A DNA stretch of 48,850 nt from Bacillota bacterium. Its GTDB lineage: Bacteria; Bacillota; Clostridia; Christensenellales; Aristaeellaceae. The DNA is taken from positions 1-48,850 of the forward strand of contig JAEYPB010000030.1 of NCBI GenBank assembly GCA_023411175.1, in the 5' to 3' direction. The translations under genes and the position numbers were made by a program. Of this stretch, positions 33,581 through 41,533 are shown one piece after another. Under the pieces are notes generated by a model. It had not been told where the DNA came from, did no database searches, and was given only the letters and a program-made list of their open reading frames with translations. Every line of letters starts with the position of its first letter. The stretch's first letter is position 1.

Positions 33581-33885
33581 GCTTTCTGTTCGGCGTCTTC
33601 TTAATTGGCGCGGTGCTCCTGATCGCCGTGGGTGCATACGGCATCATCGTCACCCGAAACCTCATGCGCATCGTGCTGTCGGTGGAAGTACTCACCAAGG
33701 CGGTCACGTTGGTGATCATCGGCGCGGGCTACGAAACCGGAAACATGGGCGTGGCGCAGTCGTTTGTGATTACGATTATCGTAGTGGAGGTCATGCTGCT
33801 GGTCATCGCCACGGGCCTTCTCTTCGGTGCCTTCAAAAACAATGGCTCCCTGATGACCGACAAGCTCAACAACCTGAAAGGGTAG
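33577..33885 (+). CDS. Hydrogenase membrane subunit, NuoK/MrpC-like
   Basis: A 102-residue protein with three hydrophobic helices typical of NuoK/MrpC: GAYGIIVTRNLMRIVLSVEVLTKAVTLVII and a second conserved glutamate helix FVITIIVVEVMLLVIATGLLF (both given in part). The two membrane glutamates E37 and E71 correspond to the key carboxylates of NuoK. ATG 33577 overlaps the preceding stop and has AAGGAGG 10 bases upstream. Confidence 0.85.
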   Translation: MSFLFGVFLIGAVLLIAVGAYGIIVTRNLMRIVLSVEVLTKAVTLVIIGAGYETGNMGVAQSFVITIIVVEVMLLVIATGLLFGAFKNNGSLMTDKLNNLKG

Positions 33886-33924
33886 CCTTTCAGAGCATTT
33901 ACGATGAATGGATGGAGGCATCCG

Positions 33925-34245
33925 ATGCAAAGCTTTATCATGTCGCCGCCGGTCGCGTTTCTTGTGATTCTTCTGCTGTCCTTCGGCGTCTCGTTTGTTT
34001 CGAAGCGGCTGGCAGCCCGCGGGCAGGACTCCCAGTACAAGATGCAGGCCTACGCCTGCGGCGAGGATATGGAGGAAAACCGGGGCCAGCCGGATTACTC
34101 CGAGTTTTTCAAATTCGCCTTTTTCTTCACCATCATGCACGTGGTCGTGCTGGTGGTGGCCACCGACCCGGCGGGCCTCACGGTCACGTCGGCGGTATAC
34201 CTGGGCGTGACGGTGCTTTCGCTGTTCATGCTCCTTCGGAGGTAG
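33925..34245 (+). CDS. Hydrogenase membrane subunit, NuoA/ND3-like
   Basis: A 106-residue protein with three predicted membrane helices. The loop after helix 1 contains YKMQAYACGEDMEE, which parallels the YECG loop of NuoA/ND3, and helix 2 starts EFFKFAFFFTIMHVVVLVVA. NuoA-type subunits are not part of the classical Ech or Hyf hydrogenases, so the assignment should be tested by profile search. The start ATG 33925 has GGAGG 6 bases upstream; an earlier ATG at 33904 lacks one. Confidence 0.7.
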   Translation: MQSFIMSPPVAFLVILLLSFGVSFVSKRLAARGQDSQYKMQAYACGEDMEENRGQPDYSEFFKFAFFFTIMHVVVLVVATDPAGLTVTSAVYLGVTVLSLFMLLRR

Positions 34246-34248
34246 TGC

Positions 34249-34800
34249 ATGAAGACCATTGAACGCCTGATCACCTGGGCGCGGCTGAAGTCACCCTGGA
34301 TCATCCACTTCAACTCCGGCGCGTGCAACGCCTGCGACATCGAGGTGCTGGCCGCGCTGACGCCCCGCTACGACGTGGAACGCTTCGGCGTACAGCTCAA
34401 GGGCTCGCCCCGCCACGCGGACGTACTGGTGTGCTCCGGCCCGGTCACGCTGCAGCAGCGCGAGCGGCTTCTGACCATCTACGAACAGATGCCCGAGCCC
34501 AAGTTCGTCATCGCCGTGGGCACTTGCGCCTGCTCGGCGGGCGTGTTTGACGGCTGCTACTGCGTGGAGGGCGGCGTGGACACCGCCATCCCGGTGAACA
34601 TGTACGTGCCCGGCTGCCCGGTAAAGCCCGAGGCCATCATTGACGGCGTCGTGAAGCTTTTAAAAGGGCTGGAGGGGAACGAGCCGAAGAAGTCCAGATG
34701 GCGTAAGGCGGCATCCCCCGCCGTCAAAGCCCCCGAGGGCATCGAGTCCCCCGCTGCCGCGGCGGAACCCGAAGCTGTCGGGAAAGAAGTCAAATCGTAA
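34249..34800 (+). CDS. [NiFe] hydrogenase small subunit, group 4 (NuoB-like)
   Basis: A 183-residue subunit holding the proximal [4Fe-4S] cluster. The four ligands are visible: C26 and C29 (GACNACD), C93 (GTCAC) and C123 (PGCPVKPE). It aligns with NuoB/EchC/MbhJ. The C-terminal 35 residues form an Ala/Pro/Glu-rich tail probably dispensable for the fold. ATG 34249 follows GGAGG by 6 bases; the gene lies 3 bases after the NuoA-like gene. Confidence 0.92.
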   Translation: MKTIERLITWARLKSPWIIHFNSGACNACDIEVLAALTPRYDVERFGVQLKGSPRHADVLVCSGPVTLQQRERLLTIYEQMPEPKFVIAVGTCACSAGVFDGCYCVEGGVDTAIPVNMYVPGCPVKPEAIIDGVVKLLKGLEGNEPKKSRWRKAASPAVKAPEGIESPAAAAEPEAVGKEVKS

Positions 34801-34812
34801 GGAGGCGGACGC

Positions 34813-35334
34813 ATGGAGACCGTATTTGAAAGGGAAAACGGCGTTCTCGAACGCCTGTCCGCACGATTTGGCGTGGATGCGGGTCAGGCGGTCGTCAAGA
34901 CCCGGAGGGTTTACCTGAAAGTCTCCTCGGAGATTTTCATGGAGGCGCTCAAGTACCTGAGGGATGAACTCGGCTTCGACCACCTGTGCACGATCACGGG
35001 GCTCGATACCGGCGAACACTTTGAATTCCTCTACCACATCGCGGAGCCCGGCGGCATTCTCATGACGCTGGAATACGAAACGCCCCGCGAGGATCCCGTG
35101 GTGATCCCTACGGTGCTGCCGGTATACCCCGGCGCCATCTTCTACGAACGGGAGCTGGAAGGCCTCCTGGGCGTCAAGGTGGAGGGTCTGCCCGAGGGCA
35201 GGCAGTATCCGCTGCCCGACAACTGGCCGGCGGGCGAATACCCGCAGCGCAAGGATTGGAAGCCCGGCAAAAAAGCCGATTCGGCCCTTCAGGACGCGGC
35301 CAAACCCCAACCGACAGAACCCGAGGGGGTATAG
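34813..35334 (+). CDS. Hydrogenase subunit, NuoC-like (30 kDa family)
   Basis: A 173-residue soluble subunit of the NuoC/EchD/MbhK family. Conserved stretches: LRDELGFDHLCTITGLDTGEHFEFLYHI (in part), followed by PTVLPVYPGAIFYERELEGLLGVKVEGLP, the equivalent of the NuoC signature WxxAxxxERExxDLxGIxF. A lysine/proline-rich tail follows from about residue 150. GGAGG lies 7 bases before ATG 34813. It docks next to the large subunit in complex I-like enzymes. Confidence 0.9.
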   Translation: METVFERENGVLERLSARFGVDAGQAVVKTRRVYLKVSSEIFMEALKYLRDELGFDHLCTITGLDTGEHFEFLYHIAEPGGILMTLEYETPREDPVVIPTVLPVYPGAIFYERELEGLLGVKVEGLPEGRQYPLPDNWPAGEYPQRKDWKPGKKADSALQDAAKPQPTEPEGV

Positions 35335-35336
35335 AC

Positions 35337-36554
35337 ATGGACAGAGACAACAAGATCATGATCCCTCTGGGCCCGCAGCATCCCGCGCTGGAAGAGCCCG
35401 AGAGCTTTAACCTCCTGCTGGAAGGCGAGCGCGTCGCGGCGGCGTCTGTGGCGCTGGGCTACAACCACCGCGGCATGGAGAAGGCAGCGGAGAGCCGCAC
35501 CTATACTCAGAACATCTATCTTCTGGAGCGCATCTGCGGCATCTGCTCCCACTCCCACTCCACCTGCTACGTGCAGACGGTGGAGGCGCTGGCGAACGTC
35601 GAAATCCCACGCCGCGCGCTGTACCTGCGCGCGCTGGTGGGTGAGCTGGAGCGCATCCACAGCCATCTTCTGTGGCTTGGCATCGCGGGACATGAGATCG
35701 GCTTCATGTCGCTGTTCATGTATGCGTGGCGCGACCGCGAGATCATCATGGATACGCTGGAAATGCTGACCGGCAACCGCATCAACTACGGCATGAACGC
35801 CATTGGCGGCGTTCGGCGCGACATCACGCCTGCTCAGGCCGAAAAGATCGTGGAGGCTGTGAGCGCCCTCGAATCCCGTACCGAATACTATAAAAATGCG
35901 GTGCTGGGTGAGGAAACCGTTGTGATGCGCCTGTCCGGGGTCGGAAAGCTCTCGAAGGAGGACGGCCTGCGCCTGGGTGCCACGGGTCCTGTGCTGCGCG
36001 CCTCCGGCGTCAAGCGCGACGTTCGCAGGGACGACCCGAACGGCATCTACCCTGAGCTGGACTTCGAAGTCATCACCGACGAGCACGCCGACGTATACGG
36101 CCGCACGGTCGTAAGGGTGCTGGAACTGATGGAGAGCTATAAGATGATCCGCCAGATCCTCCAGCAGATGCCGGAAGGGCCGATTTCCGTTCGGGTGCCC
36201 ATGCGCATCCCGGCCGGCGAGGCGATCAGCCGCTACGAAGCGCCCCGCGGGGAGGACATTCACTACACCCGCTCCAACGGCACCGACAAGCCGGACCGCG
36301 TCAAGGTTCGCGCCCCTACGCTGGCGAACTCCGCGGCCATCGCCCACATGATCGAGGGCGGTTACCTGGCCGACGTGCCCATCGTCATCGCGGCCATCGA
36401 CCCCTGCTTCTCCTGCACGGACCGCATGGTGCGCGTGACGGACGCCGCATCGGGCCGGGCGCAGCGGTTTGACTGGGAAGGCCTTCGGAACTACAGCGCG
36501 AAGTGGTATGCGGATCAGGGCGTCGACCTGTCCGCGCTCCGCATGAAACCTTAA
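35337..36554 (+). CDS. [NiFe] hydrogenase large subunit, group 4 (NuoD-like)
   Basis: A 405-residue catalytic subunit. Both NiFe-ligand motifs are intact: L1 C67 and C70 in RICGICSHSHS, L2 C357 and C360 in DPCFSCTDR, which separates a true hydrogenase from NuoD and from Ehr-type relatives lacking cysteines. The 42-residue extension after R363 would be cut off by the protease encoded at the end of the operon. The N-terminus IPLGPQHPALEEPESFNLLLEG is the group 4/NuoD signature. The start is ATG 35337; the longer frame begins inside the NuoC-like gene. Confidence 0.95.
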   Translation: MDRDNKIMIPLGPQHPALEEPESFNLLLEGERVAAASVALGYNHRGMEKAAESRTYTQNIYLLERICGICSHSHSTCYVQTVEALANVEIPRRALYLRALVGELERIHSHLLWLGIAGHEIGFMSLFMYAWRDREIIMDTLEMLTGNRINYGMNAIGGVRRDITPAQAEKIVEAVSALESRTEYYKNAVLGEETVVMRLSGVGKLSKEDGLRLGATGPVLRASGVKRDVRRDDPNGIYPELDFEVITDEHADVYGRTVVRVLELMESYKMIRQILQQMPEGPISVRVPMRIPAGEAISRYEAPRGEDIHYTRSNGTDKPDRVKVRAPTLANSAAIAHMIEGGYLADVPIVIAAIDPCFSCTDRMVRVTDAASGRAQRFDWEGLRNYSAKWYADQGVDLSALRMKP

Positions 36555-36568
36555 GGGGGAAAAGCAAC

Positions 36569-37507
36569 GTGTGGCTTGCCCTGTTCCAAATTATCATCTT
36601 TCCGGGTTTTCTGTTTCTGGGCGCGATGTCCCTGGTGTTTGAGTACGTGGACCGGAAGCTCTACGCCCGGATGCAGAACCGCGTCGGCCCGCCGTGGTAT
36701 CAGCCGCTGGCGGACCTCGTGAAGCTTCTGTCCAAGGAGGCCATCATCCCCAGCGAGGCCGAGCCGCGCCTCTTCAGCGCGATTCCGGTCTTCGCCTTCG
36801 CGGCCACCTGCGCGGCGTTTCTGTACATACCGATCTGGGGTACGACCTCGCTCATGCCCTTCTCCAGCGACCTGATCGTCGTGATGTACTTTTTGACCGT
36901 CCCGACGCTGACGTTCTTCCTTGCGGGCTGGTTCTCCTCGTCGCTGTTCGCGGAGCTGGGCGCAATCCGCGCGATGACGCAGCTGTTCGCCTACGAGGTG
37001 CCTCTTTACATGGCGCTTCTGGGCCCGGCGCTTCTGGCCGGCAGTTGGTCCATCAGCGGCATCTCCCAGTTCTACCACGAGCACCCGCTGCTCCTGCTTG
37101 CGAACATTCCGGGTCTTGTCGTGTGCATTATCGCAGCCCAGGGCAAACTGGAGCGCGCGCCCTTCGACATCCCGGACGCCGAGACCGAGATCGTCGGCGG
37201 CACGTTCACCGAGTACAGCGGCCGTCTTCTGGCCATGTTCAAGATGACGATCAGTGCCGAAATGGTCGTGCTGGCCGCGCTGATCGCCGCCGTCTTCTTC
37301 CCCGTTTTCATCGGCGGAAACGCCGTGGTGGGCTTTCTGCTCTTCCTCGTGAAGGTCTTCGTCGTGGTGTTTCTGCTGGCTGCCATGCGCGCCGCGCTGG
37401 CGCGCATCCGCATGGATCAGATGATCGACTTCTGCTGGAAGGTGCTGGTCCCCATCGCCCTCGTACAGATCCTGATCGACATGATTGTCAAAGGAGCGCT
37501 TTTCTAA
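36569..37507 (+). CDS. Hydrogenase membrane subunit, NuoH-like
   Basis: A 312-residue membrane anchor of the NuoH/EchB/MbhM family with eight hydrophobic helices. Family signatures: DRKLYARMQNRVGPPWYQPLADLVKLLSKE (in part), GAIRAMTQLFAYEVPLYMALLGP, and KLERAPFDIPDAETEIVGGTFTEYSG (in part), which is the loop contacting the catalytic subunits. Translation starts at GTG 36569 with AAGGGGG 9 bases upstream, 14 bases after the large subunit; the longer frame overlaps that gene and is rejected. Confidence 0.92.
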   Translation: MWLALFQIIIFPGFLFLGAMSLVFEYVDRKLYARMQNRVGPPWYQPLADLVKLLSKEAIIPSEAEPRLFSAIPVFAFAATCAAFLYIPIWGTTSLMPFSSDLIVVMYFLTVPTLTFFLAGWFSSSLFAELGAIRAMTQLFAYEVPLYMALLGPALLAGSWSISGISQFYHEHPLLLLANIPGLVVCIIAAQGKLERAPFDIPDAETEIVGGTFTEYSGRLLAMFKMTISAEMVVLAALIAAVFFPVFIGGNAVVGFLLFLVKVFVVVFLLAAMRAALARIRMDQMIDFCWKVLVPIALVQILIDMIVKGALF

Positions 37508-37858
37508 ATGAATACGTCCCCTGGAAAAATGGTCCCCTTCCTGCTCAGGATGATGACCAAAAAGACCGATACCGTGCTGTACCCCGCTGTGGAGGCGCAG
37601 GTGCCCGACAAATTCCGGGGCATGCTGAAATTCCACGGCGATCGGTGCGTTGGGTGCAAGCTGTGCGTGCGAATGTGCCCGGCAAACGCCATCACCATTG
37701 AAAAGGTGGCCGACAAGCAGTTTAAGGCCATCGTTCACCTGGACAAGTGCCTGTATTGCGGCCAGTGTGTGGACAGCTGCAACAAGGGCGCGCTGGAAAA
37801 CACCCAGGATTTCGAGCTCGCCAGCTCCGACAAGAGTTCGCTGACGAGGGAGATCTGA
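37508..37858 (+). CDS. Hydrogenase ferredoxin-like subunit (NuoI-like)
   Basis: A 116-residue protein with two [4Fe-4S] motifs, CVGCKLCVRMC-P and CLYCGQCVDSC, in the spacing of NuoI/EchF/MbhN. It carries electrons from reduced ferredoxin to the small subunit. ATG 37508 directly follows the NuoH stop; AAAGGAG lies 11 bases upstream. The stop overlaps the protease start as ATGA. Confidence 0.93.
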   Translation: MNTSPGKMVPFLLRMMTKKTDTVLYPAVEAQVPDKFRGMLKFHGDRCVGCKLCVRMCPANAITIEKVADKQFKAIVHLDKCLYCGQCVDSCNKGALENTQDFELASSDKSSLTREI

Positions 37859-38355
37859 TGGACGTACGAGCGTTTCTGGACGACTGGTTGGAAAGCGCGA
37901 CAGGCCTCGTCGTGCTCGGCGCAGGCTCCATGCTCCGGGCGGACGACGCCGCGGGTATGCATGTGGTGGAGCGCCTCTCGGAGGAATTCCCGCCGGACGA
38001 CTATCCCCGCGTCCTGTTTTGCCCCGGCGAGACTGCGCCGGAAAACTTCAGCGGCAAGATCCGCGCCTTCCTCCCTTCCCACATGCTGGTGGTTGATGCC
38101 GCGGACGTCGGCCTTGCGCCGGGCGAGATTTCGCTGGTGCCCCACGAGCGCATCGGCGGCCCCGCGTTTCTGTCCCACATGCTGCCGCTGAAGGTTCTGA
38201 TCAACTACCTCGCAGGCGATACGGGCGTAAAAACGGCGCTCCTCGGCATCCAGGGGCAAAGCCTGGAGTTTGACGGCGAGTTAACCCCGCCCGTCGCAAC
38301 CGCTGTGGACAGCGTGTGCGACGCCCTCCGAACCGCCATCCGGGCGCACTTCTGA
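37858..38355 (+). CDS. HycI-type hydrogenase maturation endopeptidase
   Basis: A 165-residue protease of the HycI/HybD family that removes the C-terminal extension of the large subunit once nickel is inserted. The N-terminal motif GAGSMLRADDAAG corresponds to G-x-GN-x-L-x-x-DD-x-x-G; the predicted nickel-sensing residues are D29, D80 (VVDAAD) and H107 (SHMLPLKVLINYL). It is coupled to the NuoI-like gene by an ATGA overlap and closes the operon, which confirms that the large subunit is processed like a true [NiFe] hydrogenase. Confidence 0.92.
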   Translation: MDVRAFLDDWLESATGLVVLGAGSMLRADDAAGMHVVERLSEEFPPDDYPRVLFCPGETAPENFSGKIRAFLPSHMLVVDAADVGLAPGEISLVPHERIGGPAFLSHMLPLKVLINYLAGDTGVKTALLGIQGQSLEFDGELTPPVATAVDSVCDALRTAIRAHF

Positions 38356-38379
38356 AAGCACCCTCCAAAAAGATTAAGG

Positions 38380-38458
38380 GCATCGAAAAACCCTTCGGTT
38401 TTTCCGATGCAAAGGAAAGAGTCTGCGTGCGCCTGAAACCCTCCGGGATTTCCGGGCG
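38380..38458 (+). repeat. Dispersed intergenic repeat, copy A
   Basis: About 79 bases just downstream of the hydrogenase operon, similar to copy B (21437-21514) and in its first half to copy C (24132-24173). The first half folds as AAAAACC-CTTC-GGTTTTT (38386-38403), extended by a nearly perfect CATCG/CGATG stem with one bulged base. The hairpin could also act as a weak terminator for the operon. Confidence 0.65.
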
Positions 38459-38477
38459 TCGCACTGACCAAAGGTGT

Positions 38478-38515
38478 GGATAGTGCCACCAGTATGCGTA
38501 CTGGTGGCGCTATCC
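38478..38515. other. Long perfect hairpin downstream of the hydrogenase operon
   Basis: Two 17-base arms (38478-38494 and 38499-38515) with a TGCG loop pair throughout, except for one wobble position. A second stem CCCGGCG / CGCCGGG follows at about 38519-38539. No T-run is attached. Confidence 0.65.
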
Positions 38516-38578
38516 CGTACCCGGCGTACACGCCGCCGGGCACGATTGAAACCCTACGGGGCTTTTGTTGATGGTCTG

Positions 38579-38611
38579 AGGGCCTGCCGCTGAAGCGGCA
38601 GGCCCTAATTT
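38579..38611 (+). terminator. Probable terminator between convergent hydrogenase and hyp operons
   Basis: A 13-base-pair perfect stem AGGGCCTGCCGCT / AGCGGCAGGCCCT with a GA centre, followed by AATTTC on the plus strand. The T-tract is poor, but the stem is strong and lies between the convergent transcripts. Confidence 0.6.
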
Positions 38612-38623
38612 CATTCGTTGCGG

Positions 38624-39454
38624 TCAGATCCTTCTGCACAGTACGCCGATCTCCGGCGAGGTTTCCGCATATTCGCCGCCGTCCAGCCCGGCCATCAGCG
38701 TCTCCGCCCAGAAATCACACTTTGCAAGCTCCGGCCGAAGCGTGTCGGGCGTGAAATACGTCTGCCAGACGCGATAGATCGCGACACCGTTGGGATCCTC
38801 GACCACGTACCGGTCGCAGAGCGCCGGAATCTCCGGATAAGGCACCAGATCCTCCATGACAAAATGGCGGTGCGGACGCCAGAAGCCCGCGTCCGACGCG
38901 TACCAACGGGCAGCGGAGTTCTCCAATCGCTGCTGGAACGCAGCCGCGCCCGCCACGTCCATCAATAGGCATCCGCCCGGCTTCAGCGCGCGGTGAACGT
39001 TTCTGAGCAGCTTCAGCCTGTCCTTCGGATTCAGAACGCCGTAGTCCTGCCAAATCAGCAGCGCCGCGTCGTACAGCCCCTTCCCGAAGGGATCGAGATA
39101 GCTCCCGAGCATGTAGTCCGCCCCCGGCGTGTTCTGTGCCCGCGCGTATTCGATCGAGCGCTCGGAGCGGTCGATCCCGGTCATCCGCAGTCCCTTGGCG
39201 GCGAGCCGTGCGCAGTAGAGCCCCGGGCCGCAGCCCAGATCCACCACCGAATCGCCATCCTTGAGCCCCGCGATGCGGATGATGTTCTCGCAGATCGCGT
39301 CAATCCGCTCCGGCCGGTAGCTGGCGGCGTCGGTCTCAGGCTCCAGGTGCGCGGCCAGCATGCCCTGAGAGATGTGCGGATCGTTCCAAAGCTCCGCCCC
39401 CACTTCGTAGGGCTCGGGCTTTCGTGCGGCTTTTGCGAGATCGTCGATCGTCAT
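38624..39454 (-). CDS. Class I SAM-dependent methyltransferase
   Basis: A 276-residue methyltransferase from ATG 39454 (MTIDDLAKAARKPEPYEVG). The SAM-binding motif I is VVDLGCGPGLYCARLAAKG, followed by GIDRSERSIEYARAQN and the post-motif LIWQDYGVL and LKPGGCLLMDV. The N-terminal WNDPHISQGMLAAHL element is common to a group of small-molecule methyltransferases in Firmicutes. GGAGG 7 bases before ATG 39454 supports the start. It follows hypE by 58 bases on the same strand and may be cotranscribed with the hyp genes; no functional link to hydrogenase maturation is known. Confidence 0.85.
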   Translation of the reverse strand: MTIDDLAKAARKPEPYEVGAELWNDPHISQGMLAAHLEPETDAASYRPERIDAICENIIRIAGLKDGDSVVDLGCGPGLYCARLAAKGLRMTGIDRSERSIEYARAQNTPGADYMLGSYLDPFGKGLYDAALLIWQDYGVLNPKDRLKLLRNVHRALKPGGCLLMDVAGAAAFQQRLENSAARWYASDAGFWRPHRHFVMEDLVPYPEIPALCDRYVVEDPNGVAIYRVWQTYFTPDTLRPELAKCDFWAETLMAGLDGGEYAETSPEIGVLCRRI

Positions 39455-39512
39455 GGCGTTTCCTCCCACGGTGAATGCGCCCTGTTTGGGTCAGGTTTGC
39501 TTGGATCGTACT

Positions 39513-40493
39513 TCAGCAGATTCTTGGCAGCCCCTCGCCGGTCAGCGGCGGCAGGATGCGGCAGCCGCCGAGCTCCGTGAGGAGGGTCACGCCCTTCCCC
39601 GCCTTTACGGAGCCAATGCGCGCCGCGTGCTCGCCGTAGCGGCTCTTCCGGATGAGGCCGAGCGCCGCCTCCACATGTTCCTCAGGCACCACGGCGGCCA
39701 TTTTCCCTTCATTGCCCATGTAGAGCGGGTCAAGGCCCAGAATCTCGCAAAGCCCGCGCACCGCCCGGTTTACGGGAAGCCGCGCCTTCTCCACCTCGAT
39801 CTGGCAGCCGGAGGCGCTTGCGATCTCGTTCAGGATGGTCGCAAGGCCGCCGCGGGTCACGTCCCGCATTGCGTGGATCGGGATGCCCGCGCGCCGGAGG
39901 GAGAAAACCATTTCCGTCAGCGGCGCGTCGTCGCTCATGATGCCGTTTTCGATGCCCATGCGGCTGGACAGAATCGCCGCGTGATGGTCGCCCAAAAAAC
40001 CGGACAGGATCAGCGCGTCCCCCGGCCTCGCGCCGGCGATGGACACCGCGCCGCCCTCGATGGCACCGACCCCTGCGGTGGTGATGATGAGCCCGCCGCT
40101 CCCCTCCACGACCTTCGTGTCCCCGGCGACGATCTTCACGCCCGCCTCGTCTGCGGCCTCGCGCATCGACCGGGCGATGATGTCAAGGTTCTCTGTCTCC
40201 ATGCCCTCCTCGATGGCGAAGGAGGCTGTCAGGTACATCGGGACAGCGCCCGCCATCAACAGGTCGTTGACCGTGCCGCATACGGCGAGCCTGCCGATGT
40301 CCCCTCCCGGAAAAAACAGCGGCTTCACCACAAAAGCGTCGGTGGTCATCGCAATTTTGCCCGCCGGCATGTCCAGAACCGCCGCGTCACCCATCGGATC
40401 CAGATATTCGTTTGTGAGATGACGGGCGAAGACCGACCGGATCAATTCGCCGGTCTCGACGCCGCCGCCGCCGTGGGCCATTTCGATTTTCAT
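39513..40493 (-). CDS. hypE: HypE, carbamoyl-dehydratase for cyanide ligand synthesis
   Basis: HypE (326 residues from ATG 40493) accepts a carbamoyl group on its C-terminal cysteine from HypF and dehydrates it to thiocyanate, the source of CN for the NiFe site. It has the PurM-like ATPase fold (MAHGGGGVETGELI, DAAVLDMPAGKIAMTTDAFVV, GTVNDLLMAGA, ADEAGVKIVAGDTKVVEG, RDVTRGGLATILNEIA) and the invariant C-terminus PRIC. The start overlaps the hypD stop as ATGA; the longer frame to 40574 is spurious. Confidence 0.97.
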   Translation of the reverse strand: MKIEMAHGGGGVETGELIRSVFARHLTNEYLDPMGDAAVLDMPAGKIAMTTDAFVVKPLFFPGGDIGRLAVCGTVNDLLMAGAVPMYLTASFAIEEGMETENLDIIARSMREAADEAGVKIVAGDTKVVEGSGGLIITTAGVGAIEGGAVSIAGARPGDALILSGFLGDHHAAILSSRMGIENGIMSDDAPLTEMVFSLRRAGIPIHAMRDVTRGGLATILNEIASASGCQIEVEKARLPVNRAVRGLCEILGLDPLYMGNEGKMAAVVPEEHVEAALGLIRKSRYGEHAARIGSVKAGKGVTLLTELGGCRILPPLTGEGLPRIC

Positions 40494-41533
40494 ATGTCCG
40501 CCTCCCTCGCCCAGATGCCGCAGGAACCCTCCGCCGATACCATGCACGCGCCCACCGGATGCGCCGGATCGCACCCGCGCTTAAAGAGCGGGCATTCCGG
40601 CGGCAGAAGCCGCCCCAGCATCACGTCGCCGCAGCGGCAGGCGGGGCTTTCCGCGCCTCTGGGCAACGCGCCGGGCCAGCCGTCAAAATTGGCGTACTGG
40701 CTGCGCAGCTTCAGGCCGGAGCCGGGAATTTCGCCAATCCCCCGCCACCGGGCGTTTACGGGCTCAAAGTACGAAGCCACGGCTTCCATCGCAGAGCGGT
40801 TCCCCTCAGGCGTAACCGCCCGGGCGTAGAGGTTCGCCATCCGGGGCGCACCCGCCTCCAGTTGATCCAGGATCTCCGAGACCGCTTCGAGGATGTCCAT
40901 CGGCTCAAATCCGGCGACCACGAAGGGTTTTTGAAATTCCTCCGCCAGCGGCCGGAAGGCTTCGCTCCCGGTGAGAACGGCCACGTGTCCGGGGCAGAGA
41001 AACGCGGCGATGCTGTTCTCCGCGCCGGCGAGAAACTTAAGCGGTTCAAACATCGTTTTAAGAGCGGCGACGAGCCGCACATTTTGAAGTCCCGCCTTTT
41101 CAGCCTCGCGGAGGAGCAGCGCGTACACCGGCGCGGTGGTCTCAAAGCCCACCGCCGCCACCACGGAGATCTCCTCCGGGTGGCCCTTCGCCCAGGCGAT
41201 CACGTCGTGCGGACCCATAAACATCGAGACCCGCCCGCCCGCGGCCTTCGCGCCCGCGAGGCTCATTTCGCTGCCCGGCACCCGAAGCATGTCGCCAAAG
41301 GCAAAGACCCGGTGCCTCGGCCGGAGCGCGATCTCGTTCAGCGCGTCGATAAAGCCCGGTTCCGTCACGCAGACCGGGCAGCCGGGGCCTGACACGAGCC
41401 GTATGTTTTCCGGCAGAAGCGTCCTCAGGCCCGCGCGGGCGATGGCGGCGGTGTGGGTGCCGCACACCTCCATGATTTTGAGAACCGGGCCGTCGTAGCG
41501 CCGGATGCGTTCAAGAAGCGCGGCCGCCGTCAT
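40490..41533 (-). CDS. hypD: HypD, scaffold for Fe(CN)2CO assembly
   Basis: HypD, 347 residues, an iron-sulfur protein that with HypC builds the Fe(CN)2CO unit. Conserved segments: MEVCGTHTAAIARAGLRTLLP, LVSGPGCPVCVTE, FGDMLRVPGS, GFETTAPVYALLL, FLCPGHVAVLTGSEAF, FVVAGFEPMDILEAV, and the C-terminal cysteine cluster with CRCGDVMLG, ECPLFKRGC and EGSCGIW. It overlaps both neighbours by four bases. Confidence 0.97.
   Translation of the reverse strand: MTAAALLERIRRYDGPVLKIMEVCGTHTAAIARAGLRTLLPENIRLVSGPGCPVCVTEPGFIDALNEIALRPRHRVFAFGDMLRVPGSEMSLAGAKAAGGRVSMFMGPHDVIAWAKGHPEEISVVAAVGFETTAPVYALLLREAEKAGLQNVRLVAALKTMFEPLKFLAGAENSIAAFLCPGHVAVLTGSEAFRPLAEEFQKPFVVAGFEPMDILEAVSEILDQLEAGAPRMANLYARAVTPEGNRSAMEAVASYFEPVNARWRGIGEIPGSGLKLRSQYANFDGWPGALPRGAESPACRCGDVMLGRLLPPECPLFKRGCDPAHPVGACMVSAEGSCGIWAREADI

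Noticed and set aside
35337..36554. NuoD or Ehr-type subunit without hydrogenase activity
   Set aside because: Both CxxC motifs and a cleavable C-terminal tail are present, and a dedicated HycI-type protease closes the operon.
38478..38515. CRISPR repeat or IS inverted terminal repeat
   Set aside because: A single hairpin without periodic repeats, spacers, transposase or target duplication.
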